A stretch of 64,000 nucleotides of DNA from Athripsodes cinereus (taxonomy: Eukaryota > Arthropoda > Insecta > Trichoptera > Leptoceridae), in contig OX388312.1 of the NCBI GenBank assembly GCA_947579605.1, positions 21,599,313 through 21,663,312 of the forward strand, given 5' to 3'. A program made the translations under genes and the position numbers. Shown one piece after another: positions 47,361-60,029 of this stretch. Each line of letters starts with the position of its first letter. Within the stretch, counting starts at the first letter, position 1. Under the pieces are notes generated by a model that made no database searches, was not told the origin of the DNA, and saw only the letters and a program-made list of their open reading frames with translations.

Positions 47361-50300
47361 TGAGTGTGTTAAATTCAAACACGCATCTCTCCACTTTTAC
47401 CTTATGTGGGAAATTGAATAAAACTGTTTTATCCACTTTCTGTTGCAGTGTAACTGAGTTTATAATTTTTTTAAATTCTTTTGCACTATTTGAATACTTA
47501 TTCGTAATTAAAAATTAATTTATGCTTCATTAAAAATTAATAATAACAAATAAAAATTGGAGAGATACAACATTGAATCTGACAGATGGAGAGATGTGCG
47601 TTTGTTTCTGAGAAAGTTGGGGAGATGTGTGTTTGTTTCTAACCATGATTAAATTACGTCACAAAACTACTGGATGATTAAAATGAATCTATTTTTTATA
47701 ACATATTTCAATAAAATATAAAATCTTAAATTATTATTATATTGCGAAATTAATGCTGACTTTCACCAAAAATAGATAAATACCTGTTTAAATAGGGAAT
47801 GCCAAGAAATAGGCATTATAAAATAATTACGTTTCACCAGTGATTTTGATCGCACATCTAGCTAGGAATCTCCTGTTTAACTTTCGCTGTCCTATGATGT
47901 ACACTACGTTGACATTGCCCCTTATTGTGTGAATATCTTCGTTAATACGCTAATCCCATTTATGATTATTTAAGCTAATCCTCCGTCATATATTTGTTAA
48001 TTGAATAAAAGAATCGCGAAATAAAAATATTTATTGGTTGCGACACAATAAAATATTTTGTAGTTGAATCCGGCGAAAATTTGTCGTATGCATATTTGTA
48101 TTTATGGCGCGAAAATGTGTATAACATACTTTATTGAACATGATGAATAATCCTGGCGCTATGATCGACTCAAACTGTATTTTAGGTATGTTATTTTTAG
48201 TACAACATTTTGACACCGCGGCTCATCTTCGTCGCACTCCTGGCGACACATTAGCTGTGTGCGTGAGTCATTTCGTATCCTTGGTATGTTAGTGTTGTCT
48301 ACAGAGTGATAATAAAGTATTTGTGATCCCTAATTCCGATAAATATTTATTTACTTTTAATGTTATTTCAATTTTATAACACTCCTTTTAAGCATCCCAA
48401 TGCTCGTGTAAGGAATATTTTTTCATTCATTTATTTGTTATTTTATCAAAAATATATCCATTTAAAAAAAAAAAAAAATATACATCTGGGTTTTTTTATA
48501 AACCCAAATACAACCTTATACACCTTTCACAGTAAGCTAAAAGCTTGTGTCGTGAACCCCGGACCCCCTGTTCACATTGTTGCTACATTGCGCTCATTGA
48601 TCATATATTTTATGTAATTTTAAATTAAAATATTTTATTTCCATTTAGGTAGGCACTTACACAATAATTTTGATGTGCGAAACTTATGAATTATATAATA
48701 TGTACTTGTTTATAATTTTTTTTCTTACTTGTGTATGATAACGTTTAGTTAGGTACATCCATATTATTCTGTTGACTTTTAGAGATTGACATACCTATTT
48801 ATCATTTTAGTGTATGTATAAGATCAATAATATTTATTAGGTTTTATTTACCTCTTGAATAATAACTTCATATTGTTCGTTCAATTATATACCAAGCATT
48901 ATGTATGATCAAAAATGTTCACGGTTATATCGTATTATGTTTATTTTTAATTCTTTTATTTCAAAATAATAATTTTAAGTACATATAAATTAAATACCGT
49001 ATTTATTTCATATGATCAAATTTCTAACTGATTGTGTAATTTAATAATAAATATTAATTTCATGTATACAAAATATTATATTTTATTTGAAACACCTTGT
49101 CGTTGTCGCAAATATCATCCGTTGAAGAACGCTGCGCAGTAGATCATTACGCACTGCACTCGTGTCGTCTCATTCTTTCATTAGTTTGCTGCTGTTCTAG
49201 ACACCGGATGGACGTGTGGATCGTTACTCAATTTTATGACGATCATTATTTTGCATGATCCAATGTTTTTTTCCATTTTTCAGTCCTTATAATATAATAT
49301 TTGATGCATATATTCACATTTATATGTAGATACAATCTTTATAATTGCTGATAAAAGCAAAAAAATGAAAAATATTCCATTTTTATGACTAAAAAAACAA
49401 ATAATTTAATAATGTACACTGAGTGTACATCACCGGAGCGCATGGATTTTTTTAGGGCAGTAAGGGAAAGGTTAAGGTAAATTCCGATATTTAAAATTTC
49501 ATATCAACAATGATTAAAATATGTAATTTTTCGTATGAAACTATTAAATATTCAAAATATCTACATTACCTTTAGCCAAATGTCAGAAATAGAAATAGAT
49601 GGAACAAGTTAACTAAAGAGATGTAAGATTGACGTAATTAATAAATATTACGGATTTGTCATTCATTGTCCATTTTTATCAATTTTTAATCATAAATACA
49701 ATTGTGTGTTATGTACATGTATATGTGTTGAGTGCATTTTATATATGTGTATCGTCGTGTAACAACCCATAATACAAGATTTCTAGCTCAGTCTGTGTTA
49801 ATTGTCTATAAAAAAAAATTTAAAAAAAAAATTAGGATAAATTTAGTTCAAGTTACTAAGTACAGAATTGATCAGTAAAATTAATTATCAATTTACAAAT
49901 ATACTTTAATACTTTATATACTTTAAATCTCATCATTTTGGAAAAAATCTTAAAAAAGAATATTTTATTTACTTAAATCTATGTTATTTAAATCAACAAA
50001 ACGTTTTAGTCACACTGTCGTGTCAATGCAATGTATGAAAACTTCAAACTTTCCTAATTTATTTTTCCATGTTTCTTTTCCACTTATTTTTATTCATGGA
50101 CCTCTTTCAGGGTTTCTCCGATATTACAGGACTAATGAAGTCGTCAATCTTACTTTAAAATCAATTAAAAACAATAATTTGAGATGACAAAATCCCATAC
50201 AACTAACCGCTCTGACATAAGATCCGCCATTGCTATTTTTATTGAAATGCTGCCGTTTGATTGGCCAATTGGGAGAGATGTGAATTTGTTTTTGAGCTAA

Positions 50301-50483
50301 CTTGGAGAGATTGCGTTTTTGTATTTGACATAAGTTTTTAAATGAGTTTTCTGTAGAATTCTGCATACATCGGTTTCTTACAAACATATCAAATTTATAG
50401 AGAAAAAAATAACGAACAATTTGGTATTAATATCTCAAAAACCGTCATTTTGGAGAGATGCATCTTTGAATTTGACACACTCA
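47361..50483. mobile_element. 3.1-kb TA-flanked element with 34-base inverted ends
   Basis: The ends are TGAGTGTGTTAAATTCAAAC and TGAGTGTGTCAAATTCAAAG (inverted), extended by GCATCTCTCCA, flanked by TA (47359-47360, 50484-50485). Subterminal GGAGAGATGTG motifs recur near 47595, 47625, 50270 and 50310. No transposase ORF was recognised. A SINE lies inside. Confidence 0.75.
48478..48600 (-). mobile_element. tRNA-derived SINE (family A), internally deleted
   Basis: Keeps the GGGTTT...AAACCC end and AGTAAGCTAAAAGCTTGTGT but lacks much of the tRNA-like head. It lies inside the 3.1-kb TA-flanked element. Confidence 0.7.
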
Positions 50484-50959
50484 TATAATGTATTTACACG
50501 TACTGTAAAACATATTTCACTTGGATTTAAAAAAGTCATGAATGGCTTTTTGTTTTCTTGACTATTGGCTTTAGTATAAAATTTATTTCTAGTGATATGG
50601 AAATCAATAATTTCTGAAGCACTGTTGCTAGTACTAGCCTCAGCAAAAGAAATAAACTTATTTAGTGATTCTGCAGCTTCTGCCCAGCTGATTTTTTCCT
50701 TTTCTTTCGTTTCGGCATCTGAGTCACTTTCTTCAAGATTTTGAGTAGGCTGAGGGTTTACTATAATGTTTACAACAATACCGAGCGCTTCCGGATGATC
50801 CCGAACTACCCCGAAAACTTCCGAATAGCTCTCGAGCGTTTTTATTTGCTTTAAAGGCACATTTTTGGAAAAAAAACAAAAATTTTACAATTTTCCGTAG
50901 CGATGCCGGACTATCGGGCATTCCGGACTGTTGGATGCCGGACTAATGGACTTCTACTG

Positions 50960-51060
50960 TACATACAAGTTTTAGAAAATGCATTTAAATTCGATATTAT
51001 CAATATCAATAGGATGAGTTTATCGCAGATTTTTCTCAGTGGGCTAACAAAGTTGCACAC
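50960..51060 (-). repeat. LINE 3'-UTR repeat (family B), right half
   Basis: Continues the copy interrupted at 45698: TACATACAAGTTTTAGAAAA, ATGCATTTAAATTC, then GATGAGTTTATCGCAG. Confidence 0.65.
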
Positions 51061-51316
51061 GTTAAATAATCTGCCTCTTCAACTGTTGTATTTTTTTTTC
51101 ATTTATTAAGCAATAAACCAAATGACATAATGGAATGTTTCCTAATCTCTAAAAAAAACAAGACCGTAACTCTTTTTCATTTCTGAGTGCATGATTTTAC
51201 TGTAACCATAAAAAATATAATTATTATGTTTGTGATAGGCTAGCTATTACTGTTCTCCCACTTGCGCTATGCCAGTTGATTGTCTATAATTACCTTCAAA
51301 TAATCAAATTATCATA

Positions 51317-51391
51317 TTGGACTGGCCAGGAATCTTACCAGACATAAAACCGATCGAAAACCTATGGGTGATTCTTGAAAATCGAGTAACC
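51317..51391 (+). pseudogene. Tc1-type transposase C-terminal scrap
   Basis: The plus-strand frame reads LDWPGILPDIKPIENLWVIL then ENRVT, the conserved region following the last catalytic residue region of Tc1/mariner (DDE) transposases. No matching reading frame continues on either side. Confidence 0.7.
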
Positions 51392-51937
51392 AAATTGATT
51401 TTATCATGGTGGAATAACCAATTTTGTTTATAATTCAAATATGGTTTTGGATGAATAAATAGTGTCTACATGTGAAAACCTAGGCTGTTTGAATCGACGC
51501 CAAAAAATGTAAAACCTATAACTGAACTGAGGCCAAAAGAGGTAAAATCAAATAAAAGACATGATAATTTTATCTTAATAATTAAAATATGAACTGGCAA
51601 ATAAAACATTTAACTACTTGTTCAATTAATCTGTTCAAAACTGTATATTATTTCAGCTGGATAACGGATATCAAACGAAACCGAATATTTAGTAGAGCCG
51701 TGACTTGTTTAGGTAAGAGTTATAATTGTAACTGTAAATTGTTTGTTGTGGCACTGATTACAAGACAAGACTCTGATTAATGACGTTTTCGGTTGCACGT
51801 TTCGCGATCATGGTGTTTTATATTTTTTTTATTGCATGACGTATAATATCCAATGAGCTTTAACGCTAATCGCATGGTTTGAGGACCAATAAGGTTCGTC
51901 GATGTACCCTAAATTTTCATTAAAATATGGCTTGTAT

Positions 51938-53190
51938 TTAAGTGATCATCAAAAATATACCAAAATCGTCACCAAATAATTCAATATGATTGCCAAAATA
52001 GTAGATTGATCATCAAATCGTGATCCTCAAATAATTCTAAATTGAACCCTAAAAAATAAAATATTGTAACCAAATAATTCAATATGATCGCCAAAATAGT
52101 AGATTGATCATCAAATCGTGATCCTCAAATAATTCTAAATTGAACCCTAAAAAATAAAATATTGTAACCAAATAATTCAATATGATCGCCAAAATAGTAG
52201 ATTGATCATCAAATCGTGATCCTCAAATAATTCTAAATTGAACCCTAAAAAATAAAATATTGTAACCAAATAATTCAATATGATCGCCAAAATAGTAGAT
52301 TGATCATCAAATCGTGATCCTCAAATATTTCTAAATTGAATCCAAAACAATAAAACATTTGCCGGCAAAAATAAAATCTGGTTCCAATATAAATTTCTTA
52401 CAGTTTTGTACAAATTACTTTTCTATAGAAAAAAAATACTCGACAACGGGTGGAGACAATTTATATTCGAAATAAAACCGGCAAAAATAAAATCTAGTAC
52501 CAATATAAATTTCCTACAGTTTCGTACACATTACTTTTTTTATGGAAAAAATACTCGACAACGGGTGGAGCCAATTTATGTTCGAATTAGATTTTATTTT
52601 CGCCGGTTTTATTTTATTTTTGCCGGCAAAAATAAAATCTAGTTCGAACATAAATTTCCTTAAGTTTCTATGGAAAAAATACTCGAATACGGGTGGGGCC
52701 GCTCAAGTATCATAGTTCCGATAATAGTGCATCTGCAACGGGTTTGAGTATTCAAATATTATTATTGTAGTCGTGAATAGTGAAATAATAAAAAGGGTCA
52801 TGTCATTTAAAGCATTCTTAAAAAAATCACGATAGTGAAGAAAGAGACTTTCTAATGAATTTACTTAAATATTATGAACGTTTTTTGTTATTATAATAAC
52901 AAATTTGGCGATCAATCTACTATTTTGGCAATCAATCTATTTATTTTATTGTCAAATGTATTTTTTGGTGGTCATACCGAAATATTTTGACGATCGGAAT
53001 TTAATATTTGTAGGTAATAATTTTGATGTTAGTTTCATTTATTTGATGATATTTATTTTATATTTTGATGATCGGAATAATATGAAATATTTGGTGGTAT
53101 TGTTTTGGTGTTAATTTTACTTTTTTGATTATCGTTTTATTTTTCTGATGGTCGGTGACTAGGATCAAAAATATTATTTGATGATCATTT
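51938..53190. repeat. Composite satellite-like block with inverted flanks
   Basis: Four 98-base units start at 51971, 52069, 52167 and 52265 (the first three nearly identical). They are followed by a 116-base unit (52362, 52478, and 52623 after an inverted piece) starting CCGGCAAAAATAAAATCT. Then comes sequence (from 52911) that is the diverged reverse complement of the 98-base unit. The outer ends carry inverted GTGATCATCAAA / TTTGATGATCATTT. Confidence 0.8.
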
Positions 53191-54239
53191 ATATAATACC
53201 GTTAAAGTATGTAATATTCCATTATTGTACTTTGTCACATCATAGATTGAAAAATAAATAATTTGGAATACACGAGTATCATATTTTTTTTTTTATTCTC
53301 TCATTGAAAAATCACTATTTAAAGTATAATAATTATGTTAGAAGTGTAATAATCATTTGGGTGCATCGATTTTTTTTAATTTAACAATTTCTCCTTTTGT
53401 ACACACTCCAATTTATTAACATGAATTGTTTTCCCTCCTCATCTATTAAAAAATCCAGAGTAGGTACGCTCTTGAAAGTAGATAGATGATCACCACCGTT
53501 TTCTTTTTAAGTGCGAGTTACTTGAGATAAGTTGGTGATAATGCGTCAGTTGAAGAGGGAGAAAATCAATAATACACAATGTTGTCATATAAAATAATTT
53601 TTAAATAATGGGAAACTTTTATAGTAGGAAAATCAAAATTGTACTGACAATAAAAATTATTTTATTTCATAATAAATTAAAACTAATTAAACATATATAG
53701 GAAAAATAAATTTTTCAGGAGTAAATATCCATAAAAACTTTATTCTACTTTTCAATTATATGTGCGAAAAATAGTAGGGAACCAAATATATAATATATGG
53801 TAGCACTGTATATACAATATAATATTTTTGATTAGTACAAAAAATATCATCAATACATATTATATGTCATCTGTCATTACGTTATCGTGTTGCTATTGTT
53901 ATACCTAATTTTAATTTTTTAGTGTCCTGATTTATGTAAAAAATAATAATATTTTAATATAATACTTTTTTATTCGAGTGTTGTGGCATAAAATGGGAAA
54001 GGGTTGGGAATTCATCTACTCACACGAGATAATATTTTATTTCTAAGAGTTTCATAATTTTCTCTTTGTGACATTTATGTAATTGTTGATAACTGTTATC
54101 ACAAAAATTGTTTTTTATTTCTTATTAAATTCTTGACAACAAAAACATAAACACAGACCTAAGCGCGTTATTTTTTGTGTGTTTGAAAAATTCACCAAAT
54201 AATTTATATATTTTTAAAGGAGTGCAAATTATTGACAAG

Positions 54240-57200
54240 ATGATAATTCAGAGAAGTTTCGTTTCGACGACACGTACCTATGGGGTATTTCAAAAAATAT
54301 CACTTCCTAAAATTTCAGCAAGTTACAGTACAGAGAAGTAAGTATCCCAGCATTATGTAGTTACATACTTATATACCTAATATTTAGTTGTTGACCTTAA
54401 AAATGAATTAATTTACCTTGGAACATTATGTACTTACAAAACGTGTACCTATTTATAAAAATTGTTATAATATTTTAGAACTAATAACTTCCTACCATAT
54501 TAAGTTTATTAATTTTTTTGTTCCAGCATTCCAAAGTTTGATGTGGTTGTGGTAGGTGGCGGTATAGTGGGTGTAGCGTCTGCTAGAGAACTTCTGCTCC
54601 GACGTCCCACACTTAGAGTAGCTCTTTTGGAAAAAGAACGTAAATTAGCCGCTCATCAAAGTGGACATAATAGTGGAGTTATACATGCTGGAATATATTA
54701 CAAACCTGGATCCCTAAAGGCTAAGCTATGTGTGGAAGGGATGAACTTAGCCTACGAGTATCTAGATAAAAATAAAATTCCATATAAAAAATGTGGGAAA
54801 TTGATAGTAGCAACAAAACCTTCAGAATTAAAGGCATTGGATGAATTGCATAAGCGGGGAATAGAAAATCAAGTTCGTAATTTGCAGATGATTGATGGAG
54901 ATAAGATAAAAGAAATAGAACCTCATTGTGAAGGTGTTAAAGCCCTCTGGTCTCCTGAAACTGGAATAGTTGACTGGGGACTTGTAACTCATCATTACTC
55001 ATCCGATTTCAGACTAGCGGGCGGTAAATTATACTTGGACTTTGAAGTCAACCGTTTTAGAGAAAGCGAAGATCCTGATTATCCCATTGAAATGTCCCAC
55101 AAAGATTCAATAGTTAGAACTAAATACGTACTTTCGTGTTGTGGATTACAATCAGATTTAGTGGCAGTAATGTCCGGATGTAAACCAGATCCAAAGATAA
55201 TCCCATTTAGAGGAGAATATTTGTTGTTACATCCTGCAAGGGCTCATTTGGTTAGAGGGAATATATACCCCGTGCCTGATGCAAGATTCCCTTTCCTAGG
55301 AGTTCACTTTACACCCAGGATGGATGGCAGCGTTTTGTTAGGTCCAAACGCCGTGTTAGCATTGAGTCGTGAAGGATACAAGTAAGTAATGTTTTTAATT
55401 TTTTTATCAAGTGTTTGCCAAGCTTAAACACTTTGTGTACAATGTAAAGCTACAAGATGGAACTATTATATAAGACATAGAAGAAACAACATCATCTCTT
55501 TTGGAAGTTCCCTTGACGGGACTTGAACCTGCAACCTATATTTTTCTGGGGAACTACCAAATAAGGTGACATTGTCTTTTCTGAGTTTCATGTATTAAAT
55601 TCACATATCTTACGTCATACAATAGTGGATTGTAAAAATACCTTTGTATATAATGTGATTTTACATTATTTATAAACAATGGTAAATATTCGGTAAACAA
55701 AATAATATTATTATATGATAAAACAAATAATATTTACTATTGTTTAGTAATACTATTGATTGTAAATAATGCAAAATCGTATTCACAGACTGAGTTCACA
55801 TCATCAGAGCCCCTAGACAAACATGCACTTGGCGATCGACTACAAACGAATTTTCGTCAATAACTGCAACAATAACGCATAATTATACGGTACATGTAGG
55901 TAGATTGTCGAAAAGTTCGCCAGTAGTCAATCGCTAAGTATGGTTTGTCTACGGGCTCAGGTACTGATCTATACTGAATAAAACGAATATAAAAGTTTGT
56001 TAAAATTTGCAGTGAAGGTGTAGGGGTCAAATGGGGTCATGTTAGTTATCTTATAAATAAAAATTGTTCACTTCATGTTTGTTTTATATTTTATAATTTA
56101 TTTTTAACCTATATTAAACTTTGTTTTCATAACTTAAGTGGGTCATTTGAAATTGTCAAATGGTCGTAGGTTGCCGACCCCTATTATAGATATTGACCAC
56201 TCTTTCAGCTCAACAACAATTTAAAATTATTACATACACATACATTCCGAGCGATTTTGACCGCACTGGAAACAATAGAAATTAATAAAAATAACAACTC
56301 TACTAAAACAGCTATTAAAAATAATGTTTCCTCCAATTCATCTCTTACTACAGCTATTCAACACAACCCCACCTATCCCTTGAATGTTAACCTTAATGAA
56401 GTTTTATATTTTTTATTCAGTATAGATCAGAGTCCAATGATGCGAACTTGGAGTCCGTAAAACCGGTCACAAGTTTATTATAGTCAATAGTAACACTAAA
56501 CATTTCTTTTTTCTAATCGTGTTGTTAGTATGTAAAACGAACTCTCCAGTGAAGTGATGACTGCTCCAAGTATATGCTTTTAAAAATAGACTGGACCTCT
56601 TTCTAAAGCAGGCACGGGCAAACTGCAGCCCGCTGCGTATTTTCCTACGGCCTGCGAGTAATATAATATTTTTAAAAAATAATCACGTTTTTGTCTTCTA
56701 ACGACTTTTTAAACAAAGATTGAAATGAAAGAAATTTAAAAAAATGTTTTGTAATATCATCATCTCGGATCTTGTTCATAATGGCATAACTCAAACAATG
56801 CACACTGTATGCATTTTTATGATAATAAGTAGTGTACATATAAAAATAATGTTTTACTTTTGGCCCACCGATAATTATGAATTCCTGAATTTGGCCCTTC
56901 ATCTGAAAAGTTTGCCCCCCCTCCTGTTCTAAAGGATAATAAAATAGTTATGTAAGTTAGATATAGGCACATCAGCTATGCTGTTTGCCTAGTAATAGTA
57001 GTAATAATATTTATTTATTTTATTCTTCACTATACCTACATTGGCTACAATATTACAAAATAAAACAATATCATAAAAAAAGTTATCACTTATACAAATC
57101 AATGTACAGAGAGTGAGTTTATTGCTAAAATGCGATATCTTCCAACTAACCCGGATTAGTTATAAATAATACTAAATATTATTTATTTATTATGTATTTT

Positions 57201-58678
57201 AAAATGAAGTGTTACAAAGTTAATGCCGTTATAATCAATGAAATAATAATATAATTTTATCTCTGAATTCAAAAGGTTAATATTTTGAATCTGTGAATAT
57301 TTTATGTATCGTTTTGACATCATCATTGTAAGTCAGTAATTCAGATTAATTCTTATTTGAGGTCATTAATTTAATGCTGTTATGAAATTTAATCAGTGTT
57401 ACCTTGAAAGCTAATTATGTTTTGTTGAATATTTCAACTGAATAACTGTCATACGTTATCTGTTATAATATTTCAAAATCCCTCACTAATAAAACAACCA
57501 CTGCCAACTTTGAAAGTGCTGGGGCCCCTGGGTACAGCGGCGGTACGGATCCTTGGATGGTACAGTTAATTCTCAGCCTCTTAGATAAATAATTTGGCTT
57601 ATGCTATTGCTGAATTTTTGAAAAGGTATAGGAATTTGAAATGTTTCACAATCTCCTCGATTTTTCTAAAGAATATGTGGGACTGCAAACTGAAAGTAAA
57701 TAACAAATGTCAGCATTTTGGGCCCTGTGTGCCCTTGCGGTAAAGACAGGACTTAAAAAAACATTGTGTAACTGGCACAACGTTAATTTGCATTTGAATT
57801 AATGTATAAGTTATGCAATTTTGAAAATAGATTAAAGTGTACACAAATTAATATTAATCTGAACCCGTTTATGAGAATAATCACATCAGAATCACTAAAA
57901 AATAAATATTTCAAAATGCCTTCCTTATATTTTTCACACTTTTTGTGTTCACATTCATCCCCTTTTTAACTTTATCTTCTTAATTATTCAATTCTATTGT
58001 GATATATAATTCATATCAAATTTTTTTGCAGATGGGGTGATATTAATATTAAGGAATTATCTCAAATAATCCGCTATCCTGGTTTCCGTAAGATGGCCCT
58101 CAAGTATGCAACATTTGGTATGAAGGAAATGCTGAGATCTGCATTGATACCTCTACAAGTCAGAGAGCTGCAAAGATATATTCCCGAATTGAGTGAAATT
58201 GATGTTTTACCAGGTCCCAGTGGTGTCAGAGCCCAAGCCATGGGAGTGGATGGTACGTTTTCTTCTTCTTCTTTATTAGTAGGACTGTGTCCTGTTGTTC
58301 TAGGAGCCTGCTCCTGGGATGTTTTGTATTATTAAAAGCAGGTTTCGAAAAATAAAGAAATTTTGCATCTTATATCCAGCAATGAGGTTTGCCACCCATC
58401 CTGAATGTCTTAATTTGTTTGTTGAGACGGAGAGAACAGCTTGCATGTTTATTGCATGCGGCTAGCTACCCTACTTATGGGATAGTAGTAGTAAAAGTAT
58501 ATTTTACATTTATTTTACAGGGTCATTGATTGAGGATTTTGTGTTTGATTCATATCAAGAGTCTGGAATTGGAAGTCGAGTGCTTCATGTACGTAATGCC
58601 CCATCACCAGGTGCTACATCTTCTCTGGCTATAGCTAAAATGATCAATGATAAACTGGCAGAATCATTTAAACTGTAA
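54240..58678 (+). CDS. L2HGDH: L-2-hydroxyglutarate dehydrogenase, mitochondrial, four exons
   Basis: Exons 54240-54337, 54527-55381, 58032-58252 and 58521-58678 join in frame with GT-AG borders to give 443 residues (human about 463). The first 32 residues are basic, hydroxylated and almost free of acids, a typical mitochondrial presequence. The FAD-binding Rossmann motif [14 protein letters not shown] starts near residue 39. Conserved blocks follow: [66 protein letters not shown] and, in the last exon, [14 protein letters not shown]. The enzyme oxidises L-2-hydroxyglutarate to 2-oxoglutarate, clearing a by-product of malate dehydrogenase. Intron 2 (2.65 kb) holds several MITEs and a LINE 3' end. 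The donor of exon 3 splits a Gly codon (G|GG). AATAAA lies at 58691-58696, 13 bases past the stop, although a more distal site is possible. Confidence 0.94.
55490..55560 (-). repeat. tRNA-like SINE fragment or tRNA relic
   Basis: The minus strand contains GGTTCAAGTCC, a good B box, within a T-arm-like hairpin, and TGGTAGTTCCC as a weak A box. The acceptor stem does not pair well, so it is not a functional tRNA. Confidence 0.4.
55807..55958. mobile_element. Short MITE with about 35-base inverted ends
   Basis: GAGCCCCTAGACAAACATGC at the left pairs with the right end (GGTTTGTCTACGGGCTC). It lies within L2HGDH intron 2. Confidence 0.65.
56609..56926. mobile_element. hAT-type MITE
   Basis: 318 bp with inverted ends CAGGCACGGGCAAACT / CAGGAGGGGGGGCAAACT and a perfect 8-base duplication TTCTAAAG (56601-56608, 56927-56934). 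It includes GGCCTGCGAG and TTGGCCC segments as in many hAT MITEs. It lies within L2HGDH intron 2. Confidence 0.88.
57008..57160 (-). repeat. LINE 3'-UTR repeat (family B) in L2HGDH intron 2
   Basis: TTTATTTTATTCTTCACTAT, GAGAGTGAGTTTATTGC and GCGATATCTTCCAACTAACC match family B. Confidence 0.6.
58375..58495 (-). repeat. Family C repeat in L2HGDH intron 3
   Basis: GCCACCCATCCTGAATGTCT, GAGACGGAGAGAACAG and GCTAGCTACCCTACTTATGG in family order, 25 bases before the last exon acceptor region. Confidence 0.55.
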
Positions 58679-59565
58679 CTTAATAATTAAAATAAAATTC
58701 ACATCACCATTATATGTGTTTTCAAAACTTTTTAGGTCTTGTTGTTGACTAACCAAATGATTTTTAATAATAATTGTCTTCACATTTTTTTTTTTATTTT
58801 TTATAGAGATTTTTTACATTTTAACAGTTTTGACCTCTTAACGAAAGCAGCTTACTAATGTAACAATTTCTTTTAGCATTTCAGTGTGATTGTAATATTT
58901 ATTTTTAACAATACATGTACAATATGATATTTCATCCTCATGAAATTAAATACATTTGATAGTTCAAAACTAAAAGTGAATGCTTTTACTTATATGCATT
59001 TTGTGCATAACTCATTAAAAATTCTCATATTATTAGCTTTTATAAAATCCATTTTGAAATTTATGTACATCTAGGGTACATTACTTATTTATTTTATTAA
59101 TTTACATTTTTATACGGCAGAGCCTTTTACATGTTAAATCAAGAAAACAAAAACATCAATAACAATTTGACAGACGATGACAAAAATACAGCTTGTAGCA
59201 GCATGAACATAAATTGATTATAAATTATATTAATATTCCTGAATAAAACCTAATTAATAGGTACAAAAAATTACGTTTTAAGATTTACATATGTATAATT
59301 GTAATTATTTTGGCAAAGATATTTTAATAATAATTGTTCTTTTCTCTAAAAGAAATGTTAGTTTTTTTTTAATTCTTGTGCTTCCCAAATTAGCATTTTT
59401 TGTCTTAATTTATATTGTATCAATTAGTATAAAATTTACTATTTTATATTTATTTTCATGACTTTGGCTGTTAAGTAACAATAATAAGCAAATAAATACA
59501 AAGAGGATAATGAAAGTACCTGAGGGAATAAATCCCTATAACGGGTTGTAATATGCGCGAATTGT

Positions 59566-59892
59566 TATCATAATATCTGTTTTTATAATAATTTAACTGT
59601 GTTTTGTACAGTCCCATAGTATTGTGTGTTAAATCAGAGCATTTATGTCTGTGTTTTTTTTTTATTATATAATGTGAATATTATATACTTCAGTGATTTC
59701 TACTATCTAATAGTTTAATTACACCATGATTATCATAATATCTGTTTTTATAATAATTAACTTTGTTTTGTACAGTCCCATAGTATTGTGTTAAATCAGA
59801 GAGCTTTTATGTCTGTGTTTTTTTTATTATATAATGTGAATATTATATACTTCAGTGATTTATATTATCCAATAGTTTGACTACACCATGAA
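59566..59892. repeat. 165-bp tandem duplication, slightly diverged
   Basis: TATCATAATATCTGTTTTTA recurs at 59566 and 59731, and the rest of the unit follows with a few substitutions and small indels. Confidence 0.85.
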
Positions 59893-60029
59893 TATTAAAA
59901 TGACGATTGTTGATTTATTTTAAATAACTTAATGTAATAGTGATTGTGATATGCATTTTTATACAAATAATAGTGATATGTACTTGTTGTGTTTTTGTGT
60001 TGATTATATGAAGAATAATTAAAAAAAAG

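Larger units (their letters stand above)
45699..50959 (-). mobile_element. pogo/Tigger-like element, split by later insertions
   Basis: The ends are CAGTACAAGTCCG (left) and CAGTAGAAGTCCATTAGTCC (right, inverted), flanked by TA on both sides (45697-45698, 50960-50961). Without later insertions only about 640 bases are original. A minus-strand ORF near the right end (to 50860) carries EKISWAEAAESLNKFISFAE, the C-terminal pattern of Tigger/jerky-type transposases, so the copy is internally deleted and dead. Confidence 0.75.

Noticed and set aside
50435..50860. Host gene encoding a 141-residue acidic protein
   Set aside because: It lies between pogo-like ends, resembles the C-terminus of Tigger-type transposases, and its last residues run into the nested element's terminal repeat.
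55490..55570. Functional tRNA gene
   Set aside because: Only the T-arm/B box is convincing; the acceptor stem and anticodon arm do not fold properly.
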